A stretch of DNA of 64,000 nt from Chalciporus piperatus. Lineage: Eukaryota > Basidiomycota > Agaricomycetes > Boletales > Boletaceae. The translations under genes and the position numbers were made by a program. Positions 14,289-24,779 of the stretch are shown in pieces (within the stretch, counting starts at the first letter, position 1; the number at the start of each line of letters is the position of its first letter). The stretch is taken from the NCBI GenBank assembly GCA_038093975.1, contig JBBPTG010000052.1, positions 62,001-126,000 of the forward strand, written 5' to 3'. The notes under the pieces were generated by a model. That model saw only the letters and a program-made list of their open reading frames with translations, searched no databases and was not told the origin of the DNA.

Positions 14289-14693
14289 TGCTGGATGCTG
14301 GATGTTGGATGCTTTCAATTTGATGCATTCGTTTGGTTTTTCGTATCGTTGGCTCTCACATGCACGTTTTATTCGTGGATCGCATCGGGTTTCGTTTTCG
14401 AATTTGTTATCTTATGTTCGATTCGTTGTTAAAAGTATTCTTCATCTTATTTTTTTTTTCCTAGTAGGATTTTTAGTGGTCTGGCTAGCGCTTTTCCCAA
14501 ATGAGATTAGACATTTGTCAAACGGACGCAGCCCTTGAAGTGGGGCAGGACGGTGAGTAACACGATAGAGCCGAGATGGTTGGGTCGCTGTAAGCTGGCC
14601 ACACTCAATCGTAAGTAGTGAAGCGCTCTTTCATCCGAGAAAACTTTACAATGCTTTCAATCTGCTAGAGTTCGTAACCATACGCGTGAAAAA
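14289..14693. other. intergenic between convergent genes
   Basis: About 400 bp, T-rich near 14430-14460, separating the 3' ends of two convergent genes. No gene or structured element recognised. Confidence 0.45.
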
Positions 14694-16354
14694 TCAGGAG
14701 CCTGACACCCGATGTGAACGCCCCTTCAGAAGAACAGCCACTTTCAAGATTGTCTTGAAATCGTGCTCCTTCTCTGCTTTCTCTTTTTCATACTCAGTTC
14801 CCCCTTGCACAAAAACCCGCGAATCAGCAAGTCGACGTAAGATATCCTCCAGCATGTCCTCGACCATCTTGACTATCTCCTCCCCATGCTCCGCCGGCAA
14901 GAGCCAACCACGGTGGAACTTGTTGGAAACACCAGGGAACTTCCAATGCGGATAGATTGACTACATGTCGTTTTGGGATGCAAAGACATATGCAGCACAC
15001 CCGAGGCACGGTAGCTTGCTGACTCCTATTGCCATGCCATGAACTCGAATGTTGTTCTTCAAGTAGCGGATAAGCTGTAACTCGCAGTGAAGACGAGGGA
15101 CGACGGTATCGCCTTTCTGGAAAACCTGGGAGTCGAGAGTGCTGCCGTCTGTTGAAAGCGACACGTCGGGGAGGCGTGCGGAGAGAAACTGTTCGAGGCG
15201 ATTTTTGGCGGAGAACGGCCACTGAAACGGTACTCCGTGTTGGGCCGGTAGTTCCGCGATATCTCCCACCCACTCAATACTGATCCCTGGACCACCGGCA
15301 AGGAAGTCTTGAAGATCGGGCCCAAGAGTCCTCATGAACATCTTGAATCCTTCCATGACGAGCAACTGCGCATCAGCGAGGTAATGGGCGACATGCCGGA
15401 TGCGGCGATTGAGCCTCAACAGCCATTCCAGGCCCAGTTTGGGGATATCAAGTGCAATCTGGGAAGAGGGGAGAGTGTTGAAGAATCGGCTGCAGGCCAT
15501 TGCTTCAGCATAAAGACAAGCGTGCGGCGGAAACATATCATCGCAGGCGGCGATGAGGTCATGGAAAACCTTGAGAAGCATGTCACCCGGCCCTGATTCC
15601 GCACCCGTGTTGTAAATGTCTTTGAAGACCCCAGCAAGCAACGGATCTTGTTTTGGCGAAGCAGGAGACTCGGCTCACGCCTTGACCAGGGTCTCGAAGA
15701 TATCCCCTCCTTTCTGTGAGTCAGCAGCGCCTAATGTCTGTGGGATCTGTGGACGCTCATTGAACATCGTCGTGATGTTCTCCATCTCACGCTCAATGTG
15801 TGAAATTGAGGTGATGGTCGCGTGCTCGAAAAGCAGGAAGGTAGCAGTGTCGATATCGTCGTCTTGATATGTGCACATGGCTTTGCGAAGGACAGTTAGA
15901 AAGGCATCAACGTTTTTCATGTCCTGGGGCTCAGATTTGCCGCGATTTGCTGCGATATATAATGTGATTCCTGGATGTGAGGTGACCAGAGCTGCGGCAA
16001 CCGTGTCTCCTTCAGCCTCCCGAACGAAGGAGGCGGCTACCCAGCTGAGAATTCGGGTCATCTTGTCATTTTTCATTGCTTCATTGGGAGTTAAGAAAGG
16101 AGAGGGTGTTAAGGTGCAAAGGTACCGGAGCAAGGCGAGATTGCCCATGACATTTGTCTGTTGGTACTGTTTAGAATCGTGAGTCAACAAGGAATTAAGA
16201 GGAATGAACCGAGTACAAACATCCAACGATACAGTTTCCTATGTAGAAATGAGAAATAAGTACGGGTGATTATCCCTGCCAGTCCCTGGTGTTCGGATTT
16301 GCACTCGCCGAGGTCGACATTGCGTGTTTCAATGAAAGTAGCGGTATCATCCAT
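14694..16354 (-). pseudogene. OTT_1508-like deaminase-fold protein, frame broken by two in-frame stops
   Basis: Reads from about 16354 (or 16441) down to a stop at 14694, with one clear intron at 16158-16216. The catalytic-type motifs of the OTT_1508 branch of the deaminase superfamily are present: HCELQLIRYL (HCE at 15081-15089) followed by IGVSKLPCLGC (PCxxC at 14997-15011) and an HWKFP-like segment typical of the family end. The same reading frame is interrupted by TGA at 15675-15677 and TAG at 14961-14963 with no frameshift between. I found no normal-sized GT-AG intron that removes the TGA and keeps frame; a good-looking 59-nt candidate (15620-15678) would shift the frame. For the TAG, a weak-consensus 48-nt in-frame intron is conceivable but would delete the HWK segment. 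Probably a decaying member of an expanded fungal family; sequencing error or recoding remain possible. The native substrate is unknown. Confidence 0.6.
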
Positions 16355-16578
16355 AGTAATGCATGATGCACATCCGAGTTTCGTTCCTACAGTAACCCCT
16401 ATGTTCTGACTCGCACCGTGACAACCACATCGGGCAATCAATTGATTATTTTCCTGGACACAACATCAAGGCTCCCATAGCTATCACCAACTATAAACTC
16501 GTCGAAGAATATTTACTGTAAGTTTCGCAGTCTAGACGTTGTTTCTCAAAAGTACAGCACATATCGCGGACGAGATCC
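16355..16578. other. 5' flank of deaminase gene, transposon target region
   Basis: Short stretch between the apparent start of the deaminase frame and the target duplication of the Mutator-like element. An alternative in-frame start lies at 16441. Insertion of the element about 225 bp upstream may have separated the gene from its promoter, which is inference. Confidence 0.4.
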
Positions 16579-16587
16579 CACAAAAAT
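16579..16587. repeat. target site duplication, left copy (9 bp)
   Basis: CACAAAAAT directly abuts the left TIR and is identical to the 9 bp abutting the right TIR at 22690-22698. A 9-bp duplication is the size typical of Mutator-like elements. Confidence 0.9.
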
Positions 16588-16630
16588 GAGTGTTGTGTCG
16601 CTTGTTACGACTCGGAGGTTTTCTCGGCTA
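16588..16630 (+). repeat. MULE terminal inverted repeat, left
   Basis: 43 bp, begins GAGTGTTGTGTCGCTTGTTA. It is the reverse complement of 22647-22689 except for two positions near the outer end (bases 5 and 9). Confidence 0.92.
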
Positions 16631-16788
16631 TAATCTAGAGACAAAACAAGACGCCGTGTAGTACCATAACGATGATGAAACTAAAGACCCCAAAAACCGC
16701 AAAACAAAAATAAACAAAAGAAATAAAGAATCATTATCACGGATGTATATATAAACCAACTTGTCAAAACCATTACCCCACTTACTCT

Positions 16789-18073
16789 TCACTGGTTATC
16801 AACACTGCTCGTCGTCGCGTCCATTCCGCCTGTCTCCGGCATCGACTCTTCGTGGGCCTGCTTGATGTGCACGCGGAGTGCGCTTCGTATGTAGGTCCTT
16901 CCGCAGTGGTCACACTCTTCAAAAAGAGTCTCTGCATCGTCTCGACTGATCCCGAATCCAAGCCTCATGGCGCTTAGTGCCTCCACCTCACGCTCACTGA
17001 ATTCTTCCCCCATCAATCTCGACGGTCCAGCCATGGGAGCGGGTGCGGGACCAGCAATGGGAGTGGGACCAGTTTCGTTCAAAAGTAAGCCTCCGACTGA
17101 GACCCTGCGACGTGGTGACTGATTGGGCGTAGATTGCTGTGATACGCTGCGATGATTAGGAGAGACATCTAACATGTATTTAGTTGATAGTAATAAATCA
17201 TAAATGGATGGACTCACTCATACGATGATGACGATACGGATGATGGGGTGTAAGATGACGATGTGAGGTGAGGGCAAGTGGCTGTTGCTGCCCACTGCGA
17301 AGTTGCCTAACATCAGGATACATCGAGGTGTGAATACCGATGTAGCCATCAACGTAGGGGGCCGGATGTTGGAGTAATGTCGGGTCTCGCATAACCATGC
17401 AGCGCCATCGAGAGAGCACAGCCTGAAAATCTGGGTTGCCAACTAGCAGGAGATAAATGTTCAGTGTGGCAGTCACATTAGAGGAGGTACTTACACGACG
17501 ATGTTGGAAGGTGCTCGTAAGCAGATTCCAACATTGTCATCATGTGGATCTTGGTTAGATCAACTAACAACGAGTCAAGTAGATGCTCCGAACACATATC
17601 AGAAAACTTACGATAGAATCCGCATTGATTATCAAGATGGTGGCAGCGTACCACGGTATGTCGTGAAAGGAATTCATTGATGAAGCGCGCTGGGGTTGGT
17701 TGACCAGATATGAGTGCACAAAAGCACTCCAATACCAACCCGCGCCGCTCCATCCAATTAAACATGCCGCTCGGAACGATCCGAGCGCCAAGTGGCCCGA
17801 GCGGACTGTGCAACCGTTGAGCATCATGCGTGCGGGAGTTCGAACAAGAATGACTTACTATGCGACTGTTATGATACGGCCAAGGTCACGGGCGTAGATG
17901 ACGAGGTCGGTGGTGGTGCGTTGCGCGACGACACAAGGGTGAAAGACAGTAGCAATGGGCATCGGGATGCGGGGGACAATGGCGGGAATCGGGAGCGCTG
18001 GTAACGGAGACGATGCGCGAGTGGTGGGAGAAGATGCACGAGTGGCGGGAGACGATGTGCGAACAGCAGGCAT
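16789..18073 (-). CDS. MULE accessory protein with C-terminal C2H2-like finger
   Basis: Five exons (17859-18073, 17612-17805, 17495-17563, 17218-17442, 16789-17168) join in frame to give 360 residues. The start ATG at 18071-18073 lies about 75 bp downstream of a TATATAAG box. The N-terminus has a short SSPATRASSPTTRASSP repeat. A conserved-looking folded middle (for example MFNWMERRGLVLECFCALIS) is followed by a basic, Ser/Pro-rich linker. Near the C-terminus is a single C2H2-type finger, CDHCGRTYIRSALRVHIKQAH. I do not recognise the central domain. It lies wholly inside the transposon and is transcribed away from the transposase gene. A DNA-binding helper of transposition or a captured host gene are both possible. 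Confidence 0.75.
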
Positions 18074-18147
18074 GATGGAGAGAATACTGGTTAGCACTAA
18101 TGACGAGGGTCGAAGTGAGGAGGACTCACCACCGGCACTTTCGAGCC

Positions 18148-18155
18148 CTTATATA
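18148..18155 (-). promoter_or_regulatory. TATA box of MULE accessory gene
   Basis: Reads TATATAAG on the minus strand, about 75 bp upstream of the ATG at 18073 and just beyond the stop of the preceding small gene. Confidence 0.5.
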
Positions 18156-18161
18156 CCTAAC

Positions 18162-18658
18162 TCATGCTTCATCTGGCAAAATCTTGAAGTTCGGATGCCG
18201 CCGTTGGATGATGTCAATGGTTTTGGTCCGGAGGCTGCAAAACGGCAGCGCTATCGTGAAGCGCTCACTATCGGACAGTTAAAACAACGATTACTTACCT
18301 GATCTCACAGCGTAGCGAGATTGCGGGCTGGAGCGATTGCGTGAAGCGGTGGGTTTCCTGCAGGAGATTGGACGAGATCTCGTCAAGAATACTTGGCAGA
18401 TAAATCAGATATTGGGATACGTACCGTGAACCATTCAAACGGGCCTTTTTCGTTTGTCACCAACCACCTCATCCTTCCGAAAATGAGCGCGGCGAAGTCT
18501 TCGTATATTTCGCTAGGTCCTTCAAGCGCCGGATGTTGTATGGAATAAATGGCGACATTGGGTGAGAGGGTGGTGTTGAAGTCGGAGCGCAGCAGCGACG
18601 GAGGTTTGGTAGTCGTCGTAGCAAGGAAAATAGAGGAAGACCGTGGTAAGTATTCCAT
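18162..18658 (-). CDS. small hypothetical protein inside the MULE
   Basis: Three exons (18425-18658, 18299-18357, 18162-18234) splice in frame to about 122 residues. The ATG at 18656-18658 is the first in frame after an in-frame stretch without one; an upstream exon is possible. The sequence includes an aromatic, helical-looking segment with EIYEDFAALIFGRMRWLV and a basic C-terminus. No family recognised. It is divergent from the transposase gene, 168 bp between start codons, so the two may share a promoter. It is followed directly by the TATA box of the next minus-strand gene. Structure moderately supported by the clean GT-AG joins. Confidence 0.45.
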
Positions 18659-18826
18659 TTGCTGTGCCACAACATCTAATTATTTACCATAAATGGAAGG
18701 CTTGCGCGTTGTCCTCAGACTATGACCAGCGAACGCGACCCCCCACTTCAACGCTAAAAAATCAGGTATGAAGACAACGAAGACACATATAAAGCTGGTG
18801 AGTGCGCTGAACGGTCCCCTCGTTTC

Positions 18827-21800
18827 ATGGGTACTCACTCCTCCTACTCTCAATTTGCAGCGCTCGCGGCACAGGTAGCCACTCACATGCTACCTGGGCC
18901 GTCGTCGTCGTCGTCCTCGCTATTTTATCCATCACCATCTCTGAGTCAACCATCGCCACCATCACCGTCGTCCTCGTCCTCGCCGTTGTATCTGTCGCCA
19001 TCACTGGCACCATCTCAATCATCGCCGCCATTTCAACACCCACCGCTCCAACCATCACCCTTTCCGCTTCACCCTCTCCGCTCATCATCTCAGTCTTATC
19101 CTTCACTGTTCGGACTATCTCCCCCATTGCTTGGACCTTCTCCCTTACCATCTGAGCCCTCGTCATCGCCGTCGCCATCACCATTTTCCACCTCTTCGCC
19201 AGCTCCCGCCGTTCTTGCTTCGCGCTATGAGCCTCCGCAGTCACGCCCTTTCACGGACATCGAGATCCGTCAAGGCCTTAACAAGGTCACCCGTGAGACC
19301 ATTGCCCATCGCATTGTCAACCATCCCCATGATGTGATCGTCGAGTATCCAGAGACAGGTGACTTGCCAAACATCGCTGTCGCCCACGTTTTCAGTGTCA
19401 ACCCAGTTCCCCACTTGTTCTATAATCCCCGTTTTAATTTTCAGTATTCGTTGGGTGATGAACACGGCGGGAACAATGAGGTCACTTGTAAGATGCTACA
19501 GAGCATATCATCGGGTGGGCCGGTTCGGTGCTCAAAGCTTCGGACTACATGTAGGTCTACTTATGTTTTTAAATATCTTTCCTTGGGCTAATGTTCTTTT
19601 TAACAGGTCGAGGACTTAAATACTGCATGTTTCGACCATATTCCGCTGTGGGGCACTCGTTTACGAGCCGTCCGGCGCTCTCGCTCGAGACTGCTGCGTC
19701 TCACGCTATGAGCCGGTCACCGATGGACGACGCCCATGTGGAGGTTTTCAATAAGACCCTAGGCTTCTTTTGTGCCCTCCTTGAGAAGGGGTGCTCGTTT
19801 TCGTCTGTAGCAGACTTTCCTGACGCGAGTGACACAATCCAACAAGATAACAACCCCCCGATCACTGAGAATATTGATGACGAGCCACAAAGGAGCCAAC
19901 GCAAGCATCAGGTTCGCAGGTGTCATGGCCGCCTCGAGCTTCGGCATGACAGCTATAATCAACCATATATTCAGTAAGTTAATGTCATCCGAGTCTTCTC
20001 TTCGACATGCTTATAAATTATGTTCAAGGTGCGCGAAGCGCTCGCTCGAGTCCGAGGATGCTCACCTACTCCTGCGCAATCTGCAGGAGTTCGACATTCC
20101 CTATCTTCACGCGCTACTCAAGGATGACAGCGCGTGGTATCTGCAGGTCGAGAGACATGCGCAATCACTTGGCATTGGCCCTCTCGCTCCCTGCACGTTC
20201 GCTGCATCTCCGAATGAACAGAAGTCCCAGTGTCGTAAGTATTTTCCTATTTTTCTTTTTTCGCGAATGTTGACATTCGTTTGACAGCGAATTACCACCG
20301 CGACGCGCATAACAAGCTTCGTCGCGGCCCACTTCTCAAAGGCACGCCAAAGTGCACAACAATATACGATGTATATGTCCCTTGTGACCTCCTCGATTGT
20401 CCCCATGTCCTCGTCGTGTCCACTAACCCCCACAACCACCCCCCTCCACTTCCGATCAAGACACCACCCCAACTAACCAACTGCCTCGAATCGCTATTAT
20501 TACGCCTTGAATGGAAACTTGCTGACGCAACCCCCCGACGACTAGCGCTTGATTCCGGCTTCGTCCACGGCCTCCGGGATGCTCTTGGGTGGACACACTA
20601 CGAACGCGATCCGTCCCCGCACGATCTCCACCCATCACTTGGGAACCTCGACCACTTTCGCCGTGTCATACATGATCTACGCAAGTTCAACTTTCCCTAC
20701 GGAACGGGATTTCAAGGTCTGTAATATGTTATTATTGTTCTTTTATTTTCTATTGTTGATCCCCCACTACAGGTGCTCAAGAACTCGTGCGCAAACATGA
20801 GCGCCTACCGCTCGATCATCGCTATCTGCGATGTGTCGAGGAGTATGACCTCGCCAGCAATGATGAGTTTAAGCTCATCATTTGCATGTCGGCGAGGATG
20901 TCATTGCTCCTGGTTCACGCCAGGAGAATCTCCATTGACACCTCGTTTAAACGGGTCCATGGATGGCAAGAATTCGAGATAGAGGGATGGGACAATACCC
21001 ATCAGAGATGTAATTTTCTTTTGGGCGCGTGTGACATAACATATTACTAATCCGACCATAGCGGTCGTCTTAGCGCGCGCGTTTACAACCTTGCAGTCTG
21101 CGGACGCACATGTGATCCTCTTTCGCCGCATCTTCGAGATAGCAAGACAAGACACTGGTGTCCCAGTCCGCTTTTTTCACATACATGGCATAGGCATCGA
21201 GTCCGTTGTTGCGGACGGTCATCGCGGGCAAGCCCTAGGTATGTTTTTTCTCTCTTTGACATCTCCTTCACAATCTGACATTCTTACAGGACTAGGAAGA
21301 TTTTGTGTAGAACTCTGCAGAGACAATTGGTGGCCTTGTAAATACGAGCATCATCGCCACATGCGAGAGCTTGATCCCTATGATCATTTGCGGCGATTCT
21401 TTCGTGTTTGCGTAGTTCACTTCAAGCGAAACATTCAACCACTTCGTCATGAGCTCCCACCGGATGTTATCCAAGCCATGCATAGTATTGCATCTGCGGA
21501 ACCACATGTCCATTTCGATGCTACACTAGCTAAGATCCGTAGTGGGGGTCCAAGAGCCAAAGGTATGTGATCTACTTCAACGAGTAACAAATGCTAAATC
21601 TGCCAAAGCCTGGTTGAAAGATAAGGAAACCGCAAAGTTTATGATACCCACCCTTTATCAACCACGTAGCCTCATCCCGCCATATATCTGGAAAGCTTCC
21701 CCATCAACAACTAATGGGAACGAACAAGCGCATCGGAATATAAATCGGGATGGCATTGGACTTACTCTGCTTGCGGGCATCATGCAAGGACAACAGCACG

Positions 21801-22346
21801 ATATGCGCATGATATCTGGCATTGATCTTCATGTCAGCCACGGAATAAACTCTAGGGACACAGTAGCAACACATACCTTCCGTGCAACACGCTCTGTAAG
21901 CCGAACAGGTATGACAGACGTGCTCAATAGCAGCCGACCAAAGACTAACACAACGACTAGTTCGTGTTCAACAGCGGCAGCATAACACCCGAAAGACAAG
22001 TCGTAAAGTAACACCCAGACAACAGCAGCTACTAGCAAGCAATGAGCTACTCCGGCGACAGCAAGAGACCAATAATACCTTTGGAAACGCTATACCCCCC
22101 CCATTCATCATCCAACATGATCCACTACATCTCGCGGACACAACCATCAAATCAACGACACGACGAAGCCACGAAATGACAATTTCAACCTACAGTACAC
22201 TCACCGACGCACTAGATTCTAACACGCACGGAAAACCCGAGCAAGTAATTAGCGTAGACACGACGCCCGAGCCACTGCGACTCACCGTATACGATCCCCA
22301 CCTCCACCATAGCAGGTTCAGTACGCTGTCAGGCGCTCTGGGCTGA
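18827..22346 (+). CDS. Mutator-like DDE transposase with WRKY-GCM1/FLYWCH-type zinc finger
   Basis: Nine exons (18827-19550, 19607-19973, 20029-20234, 20288-20716, 20773-21009, 21062-21238, 21290-21562, 21609-21908, 21961-22346) give about 1,032 residues with no frame break. The first ~130 residues are Ser/Pro repeats. A zinc-finger-like block VPCDLLDCPHVLVV...NPHNHPPP (exon 4) matches the Cys-Cys-His-His pattern of WRKY-GCM1/FLYWCH domains found in MULE transposases. Catalytic candidates: Asp in SIDTSFKRVHG (20937-20939), Asp in VVADGHRGQA (21214-21216) and Glu in NGNEQAHRN (21722-21724), in the order and context expected of a MULE DDE core. The C-terminal ~130 residues are Gln/Thr-rich and probably disordered. 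It presumably acts at the flanking 43-bp TIRs. The start is uncertain: the sequence just after this ATG also looks like an intron 3' end, so an upstream first exon may exist. Confidence 0.85.
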
Positions 22347-22392
22347 AACACACGAGGACGGATACAGACAGTCCGCTACTGGTGGTAGGAAT

Positions 22393-22480
22393 GACGGAGG
22401 GACGATGGGAGAGGAGAGCGGCCAGCGTGTTGGAAGGACGGAGGGAGGATGTGGGGGGAGGGCGGCCAGCGTGTTGAGCA
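22393..22480 (+). repeat. two tandem copies of a 44-bp repeat
   Basis: Copies start at 22393 and 22437, each GACGGAGGGA-like at the start and containing the shared GCGGCCAGCGTGTTG (22418-22432 and 22462-22476). They lie between the transposase stop and the right TIR of the MULE, in a subterminal position where transposase-binding repeats are often found. Confidence 0.7.
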
Positions 22481-22646
22481 ATGAGCGTGTGGGGATGGTG
22501 GTGGATGCGGTTGAAGAGGGTTGTGTTTAAAAAGCAGAAAATACGTTAGTAAACAAACAAGAATAAATAAAGTGTCGCTACTCACTGTCAGTGTCTGGGG
22601 TCTCTCGGATACAGTATGTTGGAGTTTGCTGGTGCCTTGAAATCGC

Positions 22647-22689
22647 TAGCCGAGAAAACCTCCGAGTCGTAACAAGCGACCCAAGACTC
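22647..22689 (-). repeat. MULE terminal inverted repeat, right
   Basis: 43 bp, ending in ACTC. Reverse complement of 16588-16630 with two mismatches. Confidence 0.92.
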
Positions 22690-22698
22690 CACAAAAAT
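22690..22698. repeat. target site duplication, right copy (9 bp)
   Basis: CACAAAAAT, identical to 16579-16587. Confidence 0.9.
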
Positions 22699-22885
22699 GA
22701 CAGCGAAATGCGTCAGGGTTCAATAATGTCGTAAGTTCAGAAAACGTGTTTCAATATAGCCCCCGGTAAGGCGAGACCTCCCCTTCAAGTCGTGTCGCTC
22801 AGGTTGCGAGTAACGTCGCCCCAACGCTTCAAAGCTCACCCACGAACTCTCGGGAAACCTCAGAATCTCTCAACCAGGCGCAAGA

Positions 22886-24369
22886 ATGAGATTGATCATG
22901 TGTTCTCACCTCGCTCTTCGTAACCGCATGGATGTTCTCTTGTTTGCAAGCACGACCGAGGGGGCTATGGAGGATTTGGGGTACGTACGGTTTTTGTAGG
23001 ACCTCTTCTTTGCGGATCTCATCAAATCATCGTTTGTTGCAGAGGAGCTGGTGCACAGGCGACCGAAGCGACAAAGAACGAATCAGTCTCTGTGTCACTC
23101 TCAGCGTCGAACGTGGCGCCGGATAAATCAGATGATGCCGCATCCAAGACCATTCAAGTTCTCCGAGTCCCAGAAGAGATTCTTGTCATCATCCTTGACG
23201 ATGTGGTCACCTCCGAGTCTTCGTCATGTCGCTGTCAAAGTAAAGGCGCCAACAACACCATGTTGATGAGCCCTCCAAGAAGACTCGCACAGGTTTGCCG
23301 AGCTTGGCGAGAAACCGTATTTTCCTGCCCGGTTCTCTGGAGGCACATCCACCTCGCACCGTTCCATTCAATAACCGCATTGAAGGAGCATCTGAGGAAC
23401 TCTTCCCCCTTTCCAATCGACATTGTGGTGCACCAGTGGCCGTTCCGAAGCCCTATCCCTGCGTCAGGACCACTGTCGATCACAACACTCACCGCTCAGC
23501 TCCATTCAATTCTTTCGACGACGGAAACGGATCCTATGGCAGCCTGTAGCAGGGTCCGGTCCGTCACCATCAATGCTACCGAGTGCAGCTCGTTCATCAA
23601 TTTCGTCCTTCAAACATGGACTGGACGCGGATCCAAGTTTCCTGCCCTACGTCGAGTCTCGATGAATGGTAACCTGTGCGCGACATGGTCGAGAGCCTGC
23701 TTCTTCGATGGGAAGAATGCACCCGGCTTAGAAATCCTCGAGTTAACCAATGTCATGAGCGCTCACAACGCCAACAGACTACCCTGGGGAATTGGACTCA
23801 ATCTCACCACGCTCGTTTGGAGTGCACCCCCTCAAAAAGACGGTTCATTGATCATCTCCGCGACGGTCTTTCACCATATCATATCTTCTTTCCCGAGCTT
23901 GACGACGCTCGAGATGCATGGACAAGTTCTTTCGCCCGACTCCGTTGCCGTGGATAGTCTCATAAGTGCGGGGGTCGCTTCGCTCAATCACATCGACGTT
24001 CTGAGGGTTCGAGGAAACGCGTTCACGAGCCCGAGCACCGCGTTCATCTTCCTCTGCTTCTTTCCATCGTTGAAACATCTGGTCATTCGGGGAAGATCCT
24101 GCACCGGTCCCATCACTTCTCGAACGATTTTGCACGCTATGAATGCGTTCATTCAGTATCCTAGGCTTCTTCCCTGTTTAGAAGATCTCGATCTAGAAAG
24201 TGTAGATGTGTGTAAGGAATGGTCGGAGTGGGCGTTGGAGGAGCTTGAGAGATGGAAATGGGAGAGATCTCTGGGTTTTCAGGGAAGGACTTTCAGCATA
24301 CCGAGTGTGCAGCTGGATATGATCGTTGACAAGGCTTTGTATACGGAAGCAGAGGATGTTGAGGCTTGA
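22886..24369 (+). CDS. F-box protein
   Basis: Two exons (first 22886 to about 22981, second from about 23042) give roughly 470 residues. The F-box is recognisable after a short acidic leader: VLRVPEEILVIILDDVV, then an insertion, then PPRRLAQVCRAWRETVFSCP and VLWRHIHL. This is the usual basidiomycete F-box-like arrangement. The rest is Leu-rich and probably forms a repeat-type substrate-binding fold with FPSLTTLEMHG-like units. The expected role is a substrate adaptor of an SCF ubiquitin ligase; the target is unknown. A downstream in-frame ATG at 22930 is an alternative start. The gene is flanked on both sides by transposons: the MULE target site is about 190 bp upstream of the ATG and the Tc1-type element begins about 140 bp after the stop. 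Confidence 0.8.
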
Positions 24370-24509
24370 ATTATAGATAAACGACTCTGTCCCTTCGTTA
24401 GATATTGTCCCATATTTATGGAAAGCCGGACATTCGTGCTCGACTAGCGGCCGGCTGCTTCTTTTTCGGTCCATACCTAATTTCCCTGCTAGTGGAGTTC
24501 TCTGTTTAT

Positions 24510-24511
24510 TA
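24510..24511. repeat. TA target duplication, left
   Basis: TA directly precedes the left TIR; a matching TA follows the right TIR at 28839-28840, as expected for Tc1/mariner insertion. Confidence 0.8.
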
Positions 24512-24557
24512 TTGTCTTTTTCGGCCGAGTTGGCCCCGTGGGAATTTTCGAGTCAAA
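24512..24557 (+). repeat. Tc1-type outer TIR, left
   Basis: 46 bp, reverse complement of 28793-28838 with one C/T difference near the inner end. Confidence 0.93.
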
Positions 24558-24680
24558 ACACGCTCCCATCTTCTCTCTGTCGTAGCACCTCAACGCCTCA
24601 CCGGAATTCGACACCAATAGTACCATTCGACTGGGAACAGCCTACAGATTGCATTCCGCACTGACCGGAAGAAAAAAGAA

Positions 24681-24706
24681 GAGTTTTCAAAAATCCGGAA
24701 TTTCAC
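24681..24706 (+). repeat. Tc1-type inner inverted repeat, left
   Basis: GAGTTTTCAAAAATCCGGAA followed by TTTCAC, starting 169 bp inside the element. It pairs with 28645-28669 in inverted orientation at the same distance from the other end. Likely an inner transposase-binding site, by analogy with IR/DR-type Tc1 elements (inference). Confidence 0.7.
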
Positions 24707-24779
24707 GGTGCCGGGATTCCCTGCCAACGTCAGTATCTTGTCTTTCTCTGAATATTATCCTTGATTCTGCATTCCAGCC

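Larger units (their letters stand above)
16588..22689. mobile_element. complete Mutator-like (MULE) DNA transposon, 6,102 bp
   Basis: Bounded by 43-bp terminal inverted repeats (41 of 43 positions match by eye) that begin GAGT and end ACTC, and by a perfect 9-bp direct duplication CACAAAAAT. It holds three genes: a nine-exon transposase on the plus strand and two minus-strand genes in the left half. All three open frames are uninterrupted after splicing. The intact frames and perfect target duplication suggest a fairly recent insertion between the deaminase gene and the F-box gene. Confidence 0.92.

Noticed and set aside
21901..21988. Frame ending at 21985 as the transposase C-terminus
   Set aside because: Splicing at 21908/21961 continues the frame for a further 128 codons with consistent composition.
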